A DNA stretch of 64,000 bases from Ancistrus triradiatus. Taxonomy: Eukaryota; Chordata; Actinopteri; Siluriformes; Loricariidae. The stretch covers positions 124,001 to 188,000 of the forward strand of contig JAJAGP010000860.1 in NCBI GenBank assembly GCA_025084515.1. The letters run 5' to 3'. Positions 49,030 through 59,082 of this stretch are shown here, piece after piece; the first letter of the stretch is position 1, and every line of letters begins with the position of its first letter. Under the pieces are notes generated by a model, which saw only the letters and a program-made list of their open reading frames with translations, searched no databases and was not told the DNA's origin. The translations under genes were made by a program, and so were the position numbers.

Positions 49030-50003
49030 TCCATTTTTGCCCTCAATGACATCTTCCTGGCCAAGCTTTAATGATTCGGAGCTGTACTCGCCTTTGGTTT
49101 CATGTAATTCGGCAGGATAAGTATTAGAATATGGATAGAAATAGCAGCTTATTGCAGGACAGAATGTTTCAAAGCATTGCATTGGCATTCGGAATATCTC
49201 TAAGGCAACCTCATTCATTCCATGTTCATTACACTTGCAGACCAGTAGATTAGAATATCTTATTATGAAACGAGAAGACGCTCGTCATCAGCAGTGTGAT
49301 GTACCTTGCAGCAGTCCTCCTCATAGTCCTTTATTGCTTCCATTTTCAGCACAAGATCTGAACCATAATTCCATCACTTTTCCTTATTGGTGTTGCAATT
49401 TCAATGTTGGAGTGTAAATCCTAAGGGCATCCTAACATGTCACTTTGAAAACTTTTACCTAACCAAATACAGTCAACCCTCCGGATTCGTGGTGTCACTG
49501 TTGATTCTTTGCAAGTTTTCCATCAATAAATAAAAAGTATGAAGAATTTGGAGTTTTCAACAAAAAAAAAAATCGCAGACGAAGCACATAGAAACTGCAA
49601 TGAAAACTAAAAATGTCTTGATGCTTGCTGAGGTGAGAAAATAAGGTTTGACATAAGGTTTTGTGGGAGAAACAGTTCATCACTCATCTAAGTGACTTCT
49701 TCAGTCTCAACTAGTTGGAAACTTCCTCACTCTTACATACAGTACATTTGCATAATGACCGATACCATCACCACTGCATAACAATGGGATCGGAGACCAG
49801 TTTAATATGCAGATTGCCCCAGTAATACTGGTCCCATTGTTATGTAATGGTGCCGAGACTGAAGAAGTAACTTAGATGACAACAAAATGTTTCTCCCACA
49901 AAACCTTATGTCCAGAAAAAGTAAAGCGTCATGCCCGAGGGCACACTCCTTTAGCCAAGCCCTCACTCGCTCATGCTCCGATTCGCCCGATTATTAATGC
50001 TGT
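49030..50003. repeat. tandem duplication near alpl exon 2, upstream unit (exon lost)
   Basis: Bases 49030-49374 match 50003-50310, and 49396-50003 match 51771-52440. The true unit (50003-52440) therefore holds exon 2 between the two matching blocks, while the upstream unit has the blocks nearly joined, with exon 2 missing. The unit ends exactly where the next begins. It keeps a copy of the exon-2 acceptor (TTGCTTCCATTTTCAG, AG at 49348-49349). Confidence 0.8.
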
Positions 50004-50341
50004 CCATTTTTGCCCTCTTTGACAGACCAAGCTTTAATGATTCGGAGCTGGTCTCGTCTAATTTGGAAGGACAAGTATTAGATTATGGATAGAGATAGAA
50101 GCTTATTGCAGGACAGAATGCATAGCACTGGCGCTCAGAATATCTCTAAGGCAACCTCATTCATTCCATGTTCATTACACTTGCAGACCAGTAGATTAGA
50201 ATATCTTATTATGAAACGAGAGGATGCTTGTCATCAGCAGCTCAATGTACCTTACAGCAGTCCTCCTCATAGTTCTTTATTGCTTCCATTTACAGCACAA
50301 GATCTGAACCTGGGTTGTGCAAAGGAACAGACGCACGGAAG

Positions 50342-50429
50342 ATGGGGCACGAAGGAAACATGATCAAGGTGGTCACGCTGATCTCCTGCATCTTTGTCTG
50401 GAGAGGTCTGGGAAGGCCCCAGTTCCCTG
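50342..50429 (+). CDS. alpl: alpl exon 2: start codon and signal peptide
   Basis: The acceptor is TTGCTTCCATTTACAG at 50295 and the donor CCTG|GTGAGC. Two in-frame ATGs exist. The first, at 50342, has A at -3 and G at +4 and gives MGHEGN in front; the second, at 50360, starts MIKVVTLISCIFVWRGLG and lines up with human MISPFLVLAIGTC. By scanning the first is likelier; by homology the second is. Either gives a hydrophobic signal peptide, with cleavage probably near the FP-EQEKDP junction. The exon leaves in phase 1. It sits inside a local tandem duplication, and a MITE begins about 20 bases after the donor. Confidence 0.88.
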
Positions 50430-50449
50430 GTGAGCAGCTCTGCTTCTTT

Positions 50450-50910
50450 GTTTGGTACAAACAAAAGTTTGTGGACACCAAAAACAACATCCTTTGTTCT
50501 TCTAAAAGGGCTTTCCACTAGATTTTGGAACATGACTGTGAGGTCAGCTTCTGATGTTAGACAATGAGCTCACGTGTGGCATTCCAGTGCATTTTCAAGA
50601 AATCTCATGGAGTTGAGATAAAGGTCTTGTGCAAGCCAGACAAGTCCACAATCAAAGTTGGCAAACCAGTTCTCTATTTACTTTAAGAGCAGTAGGGCAG
50701 AAAGTTGAACTAACTTGCTGGAAGCGGAAAGCTATAAACGTGGCACATTGGGAGTCTCTGTGTTATCAGTACAACCCATTCTACTGCCAATGTTTGTCTA
50801 TGGAGAATCCAGAAATGCACGCTGTATATCATGAATGTGCTACAAGACAGTGTGAAAGAGCATAGCTCAATAATCTGAAGGGGTGTCCACAAACTTTTGA
50901 CTATATACTG
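50450..50910. mobile_element. MITE, AAAAGTTTGTGGACACC ends
   Basis: ACAAAAGTTTGTGGACACC at left and, inverted, GGTGTCCACAAACTTTTGAC at right. It begins about 20 bases after the alpl exon-2 donor. No coding capacity. Confidence 0.75.
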
Positions 50911-51943
50911 TATATATAGGCAGCAGATCTTAGCTTTTCTGTTTTATCTTCCATATTTGGAAACGCATTTGCACGTTGTCCATAGACGGCCAGGCAGGCA
51001 GGGTGTCACCACCCCATTTAGGGACATGAAGATAAACAGTGGGGGAAGAACGCAGAGGAGGCGCCGGACCAACTGACCTAAAGAACATTCTTGAACTTTC
51101 CTCCAGTAATCAGGAACATTTCTACAGATCAAATGGTTTCATTCGAGTATAAAGAAACCCCGCATGCTGATAGCTTTCTGAAGGTACCACACAGAGCTGG
51201 TTTGGTATTATCACTCAGGCTAATGAGGTTTTTCCTGAAAGAAAATCTTTGAAAAAGATTGGTCTGCCAGTTGTAAGGAGGGGTGGAGGGCCATACCAAA
51301 GCCTTGTTACCCCCTGTACACCCCACACTGGATTAGCAGCCGGAAGCTAATTCAGTGACTCACACCAGCAGAGACGTCCAAACGGATGACTTAATCGGCA
51401 AATGCCAATCACTGCTGTGAAGCAGCTCATTCATTCAGAGATGTCAGTCACTTGCTAACATCCCTAGAAAGACGTGAAGTGAAGGAGTGAGAGAGAGTGT
51501 CATTCCGTTATCAGCTCTGAAGGTCTCCAATAAGTATTTGTGTAGGAGTATCAGGGCACACAAATCTGAAATAGTCATCGTGGTAGATCTAAATGGTAGA
51601 TCTAATGATCTAAATATTGTTTACAGATGTGTGAATTATAAGGGGTTTGATACAGGAGAGCTTGTCTAGTGTATAAACTACTACACTCGGCCATACCAAG
51701 AACGAAGGCTACGCAAATTGCATTCGAGCACCTAGCTTTGATCTCTGGTATGTGGGAGGAGCAATTTCAATGTTGAGGAGTGTAAATCCTAAGGGCATCA
51801 CAACATATCACTTACATACCAACGTTTCTTAACCACATACAGAAGACCCTCTGCATTTCTGGTGTCACTTTTGATTCTTTGCAAGTTTTCCATCAGTAAA
51901 TTAATTAAGAATTTGGAGTTTTGAGGTGTACTGGGGAAAAATG

Positions 51944-52158
51944 TACATTTACAGCATTTAAACATTTACAGCATTTAGCAGACGCCCTTATCCAGAGCGA
52001 CTTACAATTAGTACAATCTTACAATCCAAGCAATTGTGGGTTAAGGGTCTTGCTCAAGGACCCAACAGTGGTAGCTTGTCAGAGGTGGGATTTGAACCCT
52101 GGACCTTCTGGTCCAGAGTCCAGTAACTTAACCACTAGGCTACCACAGTCCCCCACAT
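51944..52158 (-). mobile_element. tRNA-derived SINE, full minus copy
   Basis: AGCAGACGCCCTTATCCAGA core, GGGATTTGAACCCTGGACC B box and GGCTACCACAGTCCC head are in reverse order. Confidence 0.9.
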
Positions 52159-52440
52159 CTAAGGGACTTCTTCAGTCTCAGCTAGTTGGAAACTTCTTCA
52201 ATCTTATATACAGCACCATTACATAACAATGGGGCTGGAGATCAGTTTAATTTGCAGATTTCCCCAGTGATCACTCGTCCCATTGTTCTGTAATGGGGTT
52301 CAGACTGAAGAAGTCACTTTTCTCCCACAAAACCTTATGACCAGAAAAACTGGAAAAAATGTTTGGTGATGCCCAGGGACACGCTCCTTGCCAAGCTGTC
52401 ACCCACTTGCGCTTTGATTCGTCCATTTATTAACGCTGCT

Positions 52441-53669
52441 CAGGTGTTTCCATTTCGCTCATAACTCTCTCACCACTTTAGTCTCCACCTTCTCAGTTGC
52501 TCCCCTCAGTCACATAAGGTGCTAATAGTTCTTGGAACTTTTTTGAGAAGAATGGTTCTGTGCGTGTTTGATCTCCTCACAATTGCCTCCTTACTTTCTT
52601 TCATGCTTCACCTCTGTCTTGCCCTTTGGATTTTGCTGCCTCAGTTCAACGCTTTCAAGTTATCAGCCTCTAGATCATTACACTGACTCTCACTTGCCCT
52701 AAAGTAGTTTGACTGCCTGCCTGTTTGCCGAATAAATACCTTCCTGTTTGAACTTGAACTTTGCATCCGTCTCCAAGTCGTAAATGCAGAAATTATATAT
52801 ATAACTATACGTATTGTTAAATTGTATATTTTAACATTGCTAAACAACTGCAGACTTCCAAGCTGTTTGTCATGGTACCAGCCAGCCTCAATCACTGGTT
52901 AAATAAAACTTCATTTATTTATTAAACTTATTAACTATGAAAACAATTAAACTGTTAATGGTCCTAACAACAAATAACTGGTCAGAAAATTAGCGAGAAG
53001 AAAAAAAATTCACTTAAGTCTTCTTATACACAAGGATAAAATCATGTTAGACCTGAAACTCAAAATAACACATGGCCAGGTGTTCAAAACTAACTGAGAA
53101 ACATTTTTTCCATGAAACCATAAATTTTATGAAGTCATAACCGTTGAGTGGAACAACACTGATTTTGCAATTTTGGAGTGTAGGCCAAAGCATGAGCCTC
53201 AAGGGCAGTGACACATTATAAACTAAAGACTACCCTTAAGGACAAATAACGAGACAGAAGATATTTTGAACGACTGAACACCATGTGCTAATTTGAGTTT
53301 TACATAAAACGTTTAAATCTTGGCATGATTTTACATTTGCGCATAAGAAGGCTGTACAAGTGAATTTTCCTGTTTTCCCCGCAACAGTTCCCATCAGCAA
53401 TAAGCAGGGACGAGCCAATGGTGGTACTGGTCTCAGGCGTGCATTTTCTTCTTTCCATTTCTGTCCAATGATTTGTTGTTAGGACCACTGAAAGCTTAGT
53501 AGTTTGCAATTTGTAACAGTCTTTAGTATATTGTTTTACTTTGTCTGTCTGTTACATATGGTCCTCAGTATTAAGTTATGGTTTGATGGCGCCTAGAGTC
53601 ATTCTTGGATTTTCCACATTCACGGGGGTCCTGCGCTTCAACCCCCACAAACACCAAGAGCTGACTGTA
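52441..53669. other. alpl intron 2 segment ending in a pogo-like right end
   Basis: Reversed, the sequence at 53669 begins CAGTCAGCTCTTGGTGTTTG, a pogo-type end similar to CAGAAGACCCTCTGCATTTC near 51844. A 1.8-kb pogo-type element may thus span 51844-53669, but no transposase is seen. Confidence 0.35.
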
Positions 53670-54267
53670 ATTTTAAACTTGAAAGGCTGCCACATTCGTT
53701 TAGCTACATCCTCTTTTTAAAATGTTGTGAAGTATGATATTGTTGTTTCCTTACTTTGTGCCGTGTCTTTATTTCATGCTATAGTCGCCCTTGCCCACAT
53801 ATTTACGTAATTACAGTCCCCGCCGGAGATTCGGATGTACTAGCATTATCTTAAGTGGCTTGTTTTGGTTGACTGAATAGACTCTTTGTAGTCCTGACCC
53901 ACTCTGATCCTTAGCCTAAATAAGAAACCAGTCGTGTAGTTATTTTGTTTGCATATGTCCACAATAATGTCCCGAGAAAGACAGATATTATTATTGTACT
54001 GCTTAGTAATTTTCTAATTGAGTTGTCTGAACATCTGATAATACTCTGATGAGCTTATGTCATGTCTTGTTTGTAAGATGCTACGGGTGACATAATGGTT
54101 TGTTTGTAAAAGATGCTTTATGTCCAGACACAGAAGGTTTATTATGACTTAAGAACTCGCTTGGGTTAAGAGCCTGAGGAAAACAGTTTGTCTGAAATTG
54201 GAGGGTTCATGTTCAAGGCTGTCATGTAGGCTTACCCAGCAATTAAAACCTCTGATATGCTCTTTAG

Positions 54268-54387
54268 AACAGGAAAAGGATCCTAATTACTGGAACTCGT
54301 GGGCACAGCGTACACTGAAGAATGCGCTGTCTCTCGAGAAACTCAACACAAACGTTGCCAAGAACCTTATCCTCTTCCTGGGAGATG
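54268..54387 (+). CDS. alpl: alpl exon 3 (EQEKDPNYW to LFLGDG)
   Basis: Acceptor ATGCTCTTTAG and donor GATG|GTAAGT bound 120 bases (phase 1 in, phase 1 out). The peptide is EQEKDPNYWNSWAQRTLKNA, LSLEKLNTNVAKNLILFLGD. Human has EKEKDPKYW and LNTNVAKNVIMFLGDGMG. The Asp of LFLGDG is a metal ligand of the active site (Asp60 in the human precursor). Confidence 0.96.
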
Positions 54388-54656
54388 GTAAGTCTGACAA
54401 GTCACACTGTAAAGCTACTTTTTGTGGACACCTGACAAATAGGGGTGGACAATATGACAATATTTGATTGTATCCTAATAAATTATGTTATCATAATAGA
54501 TAATATGATATGGCCAACTAACAGATATATTGGTAGTGAGGTAAGCCTGTGAAACCCTACTCATCACTGTGACAAAAGTCTTAGGCCACCATTAGATTGG
54601 ATATATCATTGCTTTAGCGAATGGTATAATGACCATATATACACTAATTGACCCCA

Positions 54657-54690
54657 ACAAAACAACAACAACAACAACAACAACAAAAAA
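54657..54690. repeat. AAC microsatellite
   Basis: About ten AAC units directly after a CAAAAGTCTTAGGCCACCAT-family fragment (54569-54658). Confidence 0.9.
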
Positions 54691-54804
54691 ACTCACCAAG
54701 AAGGAGTTGTTAGAATTGAAGGAAAATTTTATACGTATCAATATAATGGTGATATATGTAAGTGAATACAATATTAGAGCGAAAGCATAAGTTTACTTGG
54801 GGGA

Positions 54805-55775
54805 AACGGTACAACTGAAAGGAGGCTCTAGTACCCCATTAGGCCACCTCTAGCCTGGTGGAGATCTGGTTGGGCATGGAAAGCAGATTGGTTCCGTATG
54901 GTATCCTGCAGCATATGTGCCCACAGCTGGGCCTGTAGATCCTGCACACTTGTAGTTTGCTGAAGCTGGTGTCCCATAAATGCTCGATTGGCGATAAATC
55001 CGGTGACCAGGAAGGCCAAAGAAGTGTTGCAATCTGGTGGGGACATTCCTGGGAAGTCCTTGCTTTGTGTGGGTGAGCATTATCCTGCTGAAAAATGCCA
55101 GTTGGAAGCCCTGCCGTGAGAGGCAACACATTGGAGCAGGATGTCCTGCACAAATCTCTGAGTTGTTAATGTCCCACATTTCACTACTGGCTCCTCAGAT
55201 CATCACACCAGTGTGTCGCTCAACAACAAAGACAGGATTGAAGTGCTCACCACGAGGCCTCCATACTCGAACCAGACCATTGTCAGATACCAAACAGAAC
55301 TTGGATTTGTTGCTAAAGACACTACGGTTCCAGTCCGCGGCAGCCCAGGTTTCTCGTTCATGACACCACTGCAAACAAAATGGTGACTGGCTGTCAAAGG
55401 CAGGACACGTAATGGGTGCCGTGACAACGCGGTCAGCACCTGGAAGTAATCCGGGCAGATGGGGTGTATAGTGAAGGTGTCGTCTGTGTTTGGATGATAG
55501 ACAACGAAACTGTGCTCGTGCTTGTCGGCGGATCAAACGATCCTCTCTACTGGTGGTCTGTCTGGGCCGTCTGGATCCAGTTCGCTCCAAACACCTCCTA
55601 ACATCTAGGTTAGAACGGTCTAGATGACCCAACGATGTGGCATTTTTTACGTCCTCTTGTAGCAGGACCCAGTGTCTATTCAGACCACACCTGTAATCAT
55701 TTACATATCAACCTGAGACTTAAATGCATGCTGAGCTTTGCAGCAACCCGACATTTCTATCTGGGGACATTAATT
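54805..55775 (-). mobile_element. Tc1-type element, relative of the one at 18690
   Basis: Minus-strand transposase fragments: MGHLDRSNLDVRRCLERTGS at the N-terminal side (55632) and, at 55153-54839, FQQDNAHPHKARTSQ and [19 protein letters not shown], with the second Asp and the Glu of the triad. Frameshifts break it. It lies in alpl intron 3. Confidence 0.82.
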
Positions 55776-56206
55776 TTTTGTCATTGAATATAGATGATCA
55801 TTATAGTTTTGCTAAAACAACGACTAATGACTTTGCCCAGTACCATACGTTATGAAGGCTGCATACTGAGAGTGGCAACACAAAGATCTCGATTGTAGTT
55901 AAACTGACATGCCTATACACCTCACAAGTCCTTGACAAATGTCTCATGCATCACTGTCTATATCTGTCCTTAATGTAATGTATGTGCCTGCTGAAAATGT
56001 GACAGGTTACAGAATATTTGAAAGTGTTAAAGGTTAGGGTTGGTCTGTTTCCAAAAGAAAAACAAGCTCAAGCCATTTGGGAAATATTGTCAGAAATCCA
56101 GGTCATTTTGAATATATTTTCTTTAAAAACTCAAGGGCGAAAGTCAAGGTGAAATTCGACTAAACGTCCAAAGACAGTGGAGATTAACGCTCAGAACTTT
56201 GTGCAG

Positions 56207-56322
56207 GGATGGGTGTTCCTACAGTGTCCGCGGCACGAATTCTTAAGGGTCAGCTGAGTGGCCGCTACGGAGAAGAAGAGCAGCTGGAGATGGACAAATT
56301 TCCCTATGTGGCCCTCTCCAAG
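56207..56322 (+). CDS. alpl: alpl exon 4 ([15 protein letters not shown])
   Basis: Acceptor TTTGTGCAG and donor AAG|GTATCA bound 116 bases (phase 1 in, phase 0 out). The peptide reads [38 protein letters not shown]. It equals the human exon from MGVSTVTAARILKG to MDKFPFVALSK, with a one-residue shorter variable loop (SGRYGEEEQ against HHNPGEETR). Confidence 0.96.
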
Positions 56323-56813
56323 GTATCACACCACACTTCAGTGCACCACAGTGTCACGTCTTTGTTCTCCTAATCCATGCTGTCACTTAATGGCCACTGG
56401 TTTTCCATTCAGCACCTTGTCCGACATGAGGTCATGCCCACAGCAGTTAAATAAAGCGCATGACAACAAACTGCACACAGTACCGAGGATGTGTTGTTAT
56501 CCTGAGAAATCAGAATCCATGCCATTATGACACTAGTCAGTGATTCAAAATGGCTTTGTGCGCCAGACCGTGTTCTGTGTAATGATGATATGGGCAGGCT
56601 CTTATTAAATGCACACCATGTAGTTTATGTAGGCCGTCTGGCTGGAACACTTGTAGCATGGTCCAAGAATCTATTTACAGGAACAACTTGTACAACAGTC
56701 CATCTAATTACTGGCAATAAGTGCGGAGCTAGCTGTACTAGCAGATCAGTTTGAACACCCAGAACTGACCACTAGGTCTGGCGTTAACATTTAAAGCTTC
56801 CACGTTTCTGCAG

Positions 56814-56988
56814 ACCTACAACACGGACGCCCAAGTGGCAGACAGCGCAGGCACTGCCACGGCATTCCTGTGTGGCGTGAAGGCCAACGAGGGAACGGTG
56901 GGAGTGAGTGCGGCAGCCGTCAAGGGCCAGTGCAACACCACGCAAGGCAACGAGGTCACCTCCATTCTCAAATGGGCCAAAGACGCAG
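56814..56988 (+). CDS. alpl: alpl exon 5 with catalytic serine
   Basis: Acceptor CACGTTTCTGCAG and donor GCAG|GTGTGT bound 175 bases (phase 0 in, phase 1 out). The product is [58 protein letters not shown]. The Ser of DSAGTATA is the phosphoryl-accepting nucleophile. NTT after Cys is the conserved glycosylation sequon, and that Cys pairs in human with the Cys of QGCKDI encoded by the next exon. A Tc1-type element begins about 25 bases after the donor. Confidence 0.97.
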
Positions 56989-57012
56989 GTGTGTACCAAT
57001 GTTGATGCCTCC

Positions 57013-58176
57013 CAGCCCAAATCGGAAAAAGTTCAGACAGTATGGAAAATTAAATAAAATGCAATGCGTCTTACGTTTACTTTAACTTTTATTTCATTGC
57101 AGACAGTATGAACCCGAGATATTTCATGTTTTGTCTGGTCTTGTTCCATTTTTTAGTAAACATCCATTCCTGCATTTCAGGCCTGCAACTCATTCCAAAA
57201 AAAGTTGAGACAGGGGCCAATTTAGGACTAATAATGAGGTAAATATCTAAATAACAGGTGATAATAATGCTTATATGATTATAAGCATCATTTGGTACCA
57301 AAGCAGTATCCATCAAAGCTCGAGTCTTTGAGAAGCAAAGATGGCCAGAGGATCTCCAGTTTGTCAACAAATAAGTGAGAAAATGACTGAAATGTTTAAG
57401 GACACTGTTCCTCAAAGAAAGATTGGAAGGGATTTACACGCATAATATCATTCAACACTTCAAGGAATCTGGAGGAATTTCCGTCCATAAAGGGCACAAG
57501 ACTAAGCTGAACACCCTTCACCCGTCCCTCAGATGGCACTGCATCAAGAACCATCATTCATAAATAGCTGATAGAACCACATGGACAAGGGATTACTTTA
57601 TCAAGGTACTACAATATAGAGTTACATTCAAATGCCACTTAAAGTGTTACTGTGCAAAAAAAACACCAGGTTATGTTAACCAGGTCCAGAAGCAGCTTCG
57701 GCTTCTCTGGGCTCAGGGGCATCTAGGATGGACTGTCACACAGTGGAAACGTGTACTGTGGTCAGACCAATCAGAATTCCAAATCTTTTTTGGAAAAAAT
57801 GGACGCCGTGTGCTCCGGACCAAAGATGATCACAACCGTCCAGACTTTGATCAGTGACAAGTCCAAAAGCCAGGCTCTGTCATGGTATGGGGTTGGGTCA
57901 GTGCCCTTGGTAAAGGTCATTTACACTTCTGTGATGCAGCATTAATGCAGAAAAGTACATTGAGACCGCCCCAACATTTTTTGGAATGTATTACAGACTT
58001 GAAATGCAGGAATGTTTATTTACAGATGCAGTGAAGTTGACCAGAAAAATAGCATGAAATATCTTGGGTTCATATTGCTTGCAATGAAATAAACGTCAAA
58101 GTAAATGCAAGAAACACAGCATTTGGATTTTTATTTGCATTTTTCATACTGTCACAACTTTTCTGATTTGGGGCTG
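57013..58176 (+). mobile_element. Tc1-type element with AGCCCAAATCGGAAAAAGTT ends, internally deleted
   Basis: Terminal inverted repeats of about 150 bases (left AGCCCAAATCGGAAAAAGTT; right reversed ACAGCCCCAAATCAGAAAAG; both followed by AGATATTTCATG words). The plus-strand transposase keeps TQWKRVLWSDQSEFQIFF, GKNGRRVLRTKDD with the first Asp, then GSVMVWG. The C-terminal catalytic part is deleted after TGCAGAAAAGTACATTGAGA. It starts about 25 bases after the alpl exon-5 donor. Confidence 0.85.
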
Positions 58177-58410
58177 TAGAGTAAGAACGAGGAGACTCAG
58201 CAATTCTGCAGTTGGAACTTGTTTACTCAGAAAGTCATACAGAAATCAGTCTCACACAGATGTGTTTACAGGAACTTGATATACATGCGCAGAATTGAGT
58301 ATTGTAGAAACCACAGCACGACCAAATAAGGACAAAACAGGCATAATGTATGGGGAATGGTACGACCCATGTCCAAAACAATATAATGTAGAACAAGAAG
58401 AATGTATATG

Positions 58411-58545
58411 TGGATAGATCTGGGTAAAAGGTTCCAGGTTCTAGGCTCAGCTTTGCCAAGCTGCCACTTTGAGGCCCTTAAGCATGGTCCTTAACGCACA
58501 ATGGCATGGACGGTCCATTCATTTGTAAACCGTTCTGATCTGTAA
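58411..58545 (+). mobile_element. diverged tRNA-derived SINE
   Basis: Weak match: AGGTTCCAGGTTCTAGGCTC, CCAAGCTGCCACTTTGAGGC, then GGTCCTTAACGCACAATGGC. Confidence 0.5.
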
Positions 58546-59082
58546 TTAGATCCACTAATTAGATCTGTAATTTCTTAGGGGCACATGATAGTCATGATTC
58601 AAATGAGTAGGTGGTGAAACATCAAGATTAAAGAGTGGTTCCCTTTTCAGTGCCTGTTTTAATTGGTCCGAAAGGAGCACTGACAAAAGCACTTTTTGTT
58701 TAAAGGAGTACAGCAAAAGATACGTTCACACAGCAGGTAAAAGTGGCCTAAATCCAAATTTCTCACAAAATCCAATATTTTTATGCTGTTCACACCAGCT
58801 TTTTAATGTTGAACCTTTCGTCTGAACTGTTCACTCTCCGAAACGTCACGTGACCCGCTTGACCACAGGTAAACAATCAAAATGGAGTCAACAGTAACAG
58901 GCACATTAGTGCTCACCTTAAAAAGTCATAGTCAAAGGCACATTTATTTCTATAGCATTTTATACAATGGAGCATTGTCTCAAAGCAAGTTTACTATTTT
59001 ATTTTGTCTTTTATTTTCTAAAGCCAATCCAAAATTGAGCAAGCCTAGGGTAACAGTGGCAAGGAAAAACTCCCTAAACATA

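Larger units (their letters stand above)
50003..52440. repeat. tandem duplication near alpl exon 2, downstream unit (with exon 2)
   Basis: The unit carries block 1 (50003-50310), exon 2, a MITE, unique intron, and block 2 (51771-52440). Within block 2 a SINE has been inserted that is absent from the upstream unit. Confidence 0.8.

Noticed and set aside
49469..53669. A single 4.2-kb pogo-like element spanning alpl exon 2
   Set aside because: The ends are similar, but the left one is better explained as the duplicate of the copy near 51840 in the tandem duplication. An element carrying a host exon is not needed.
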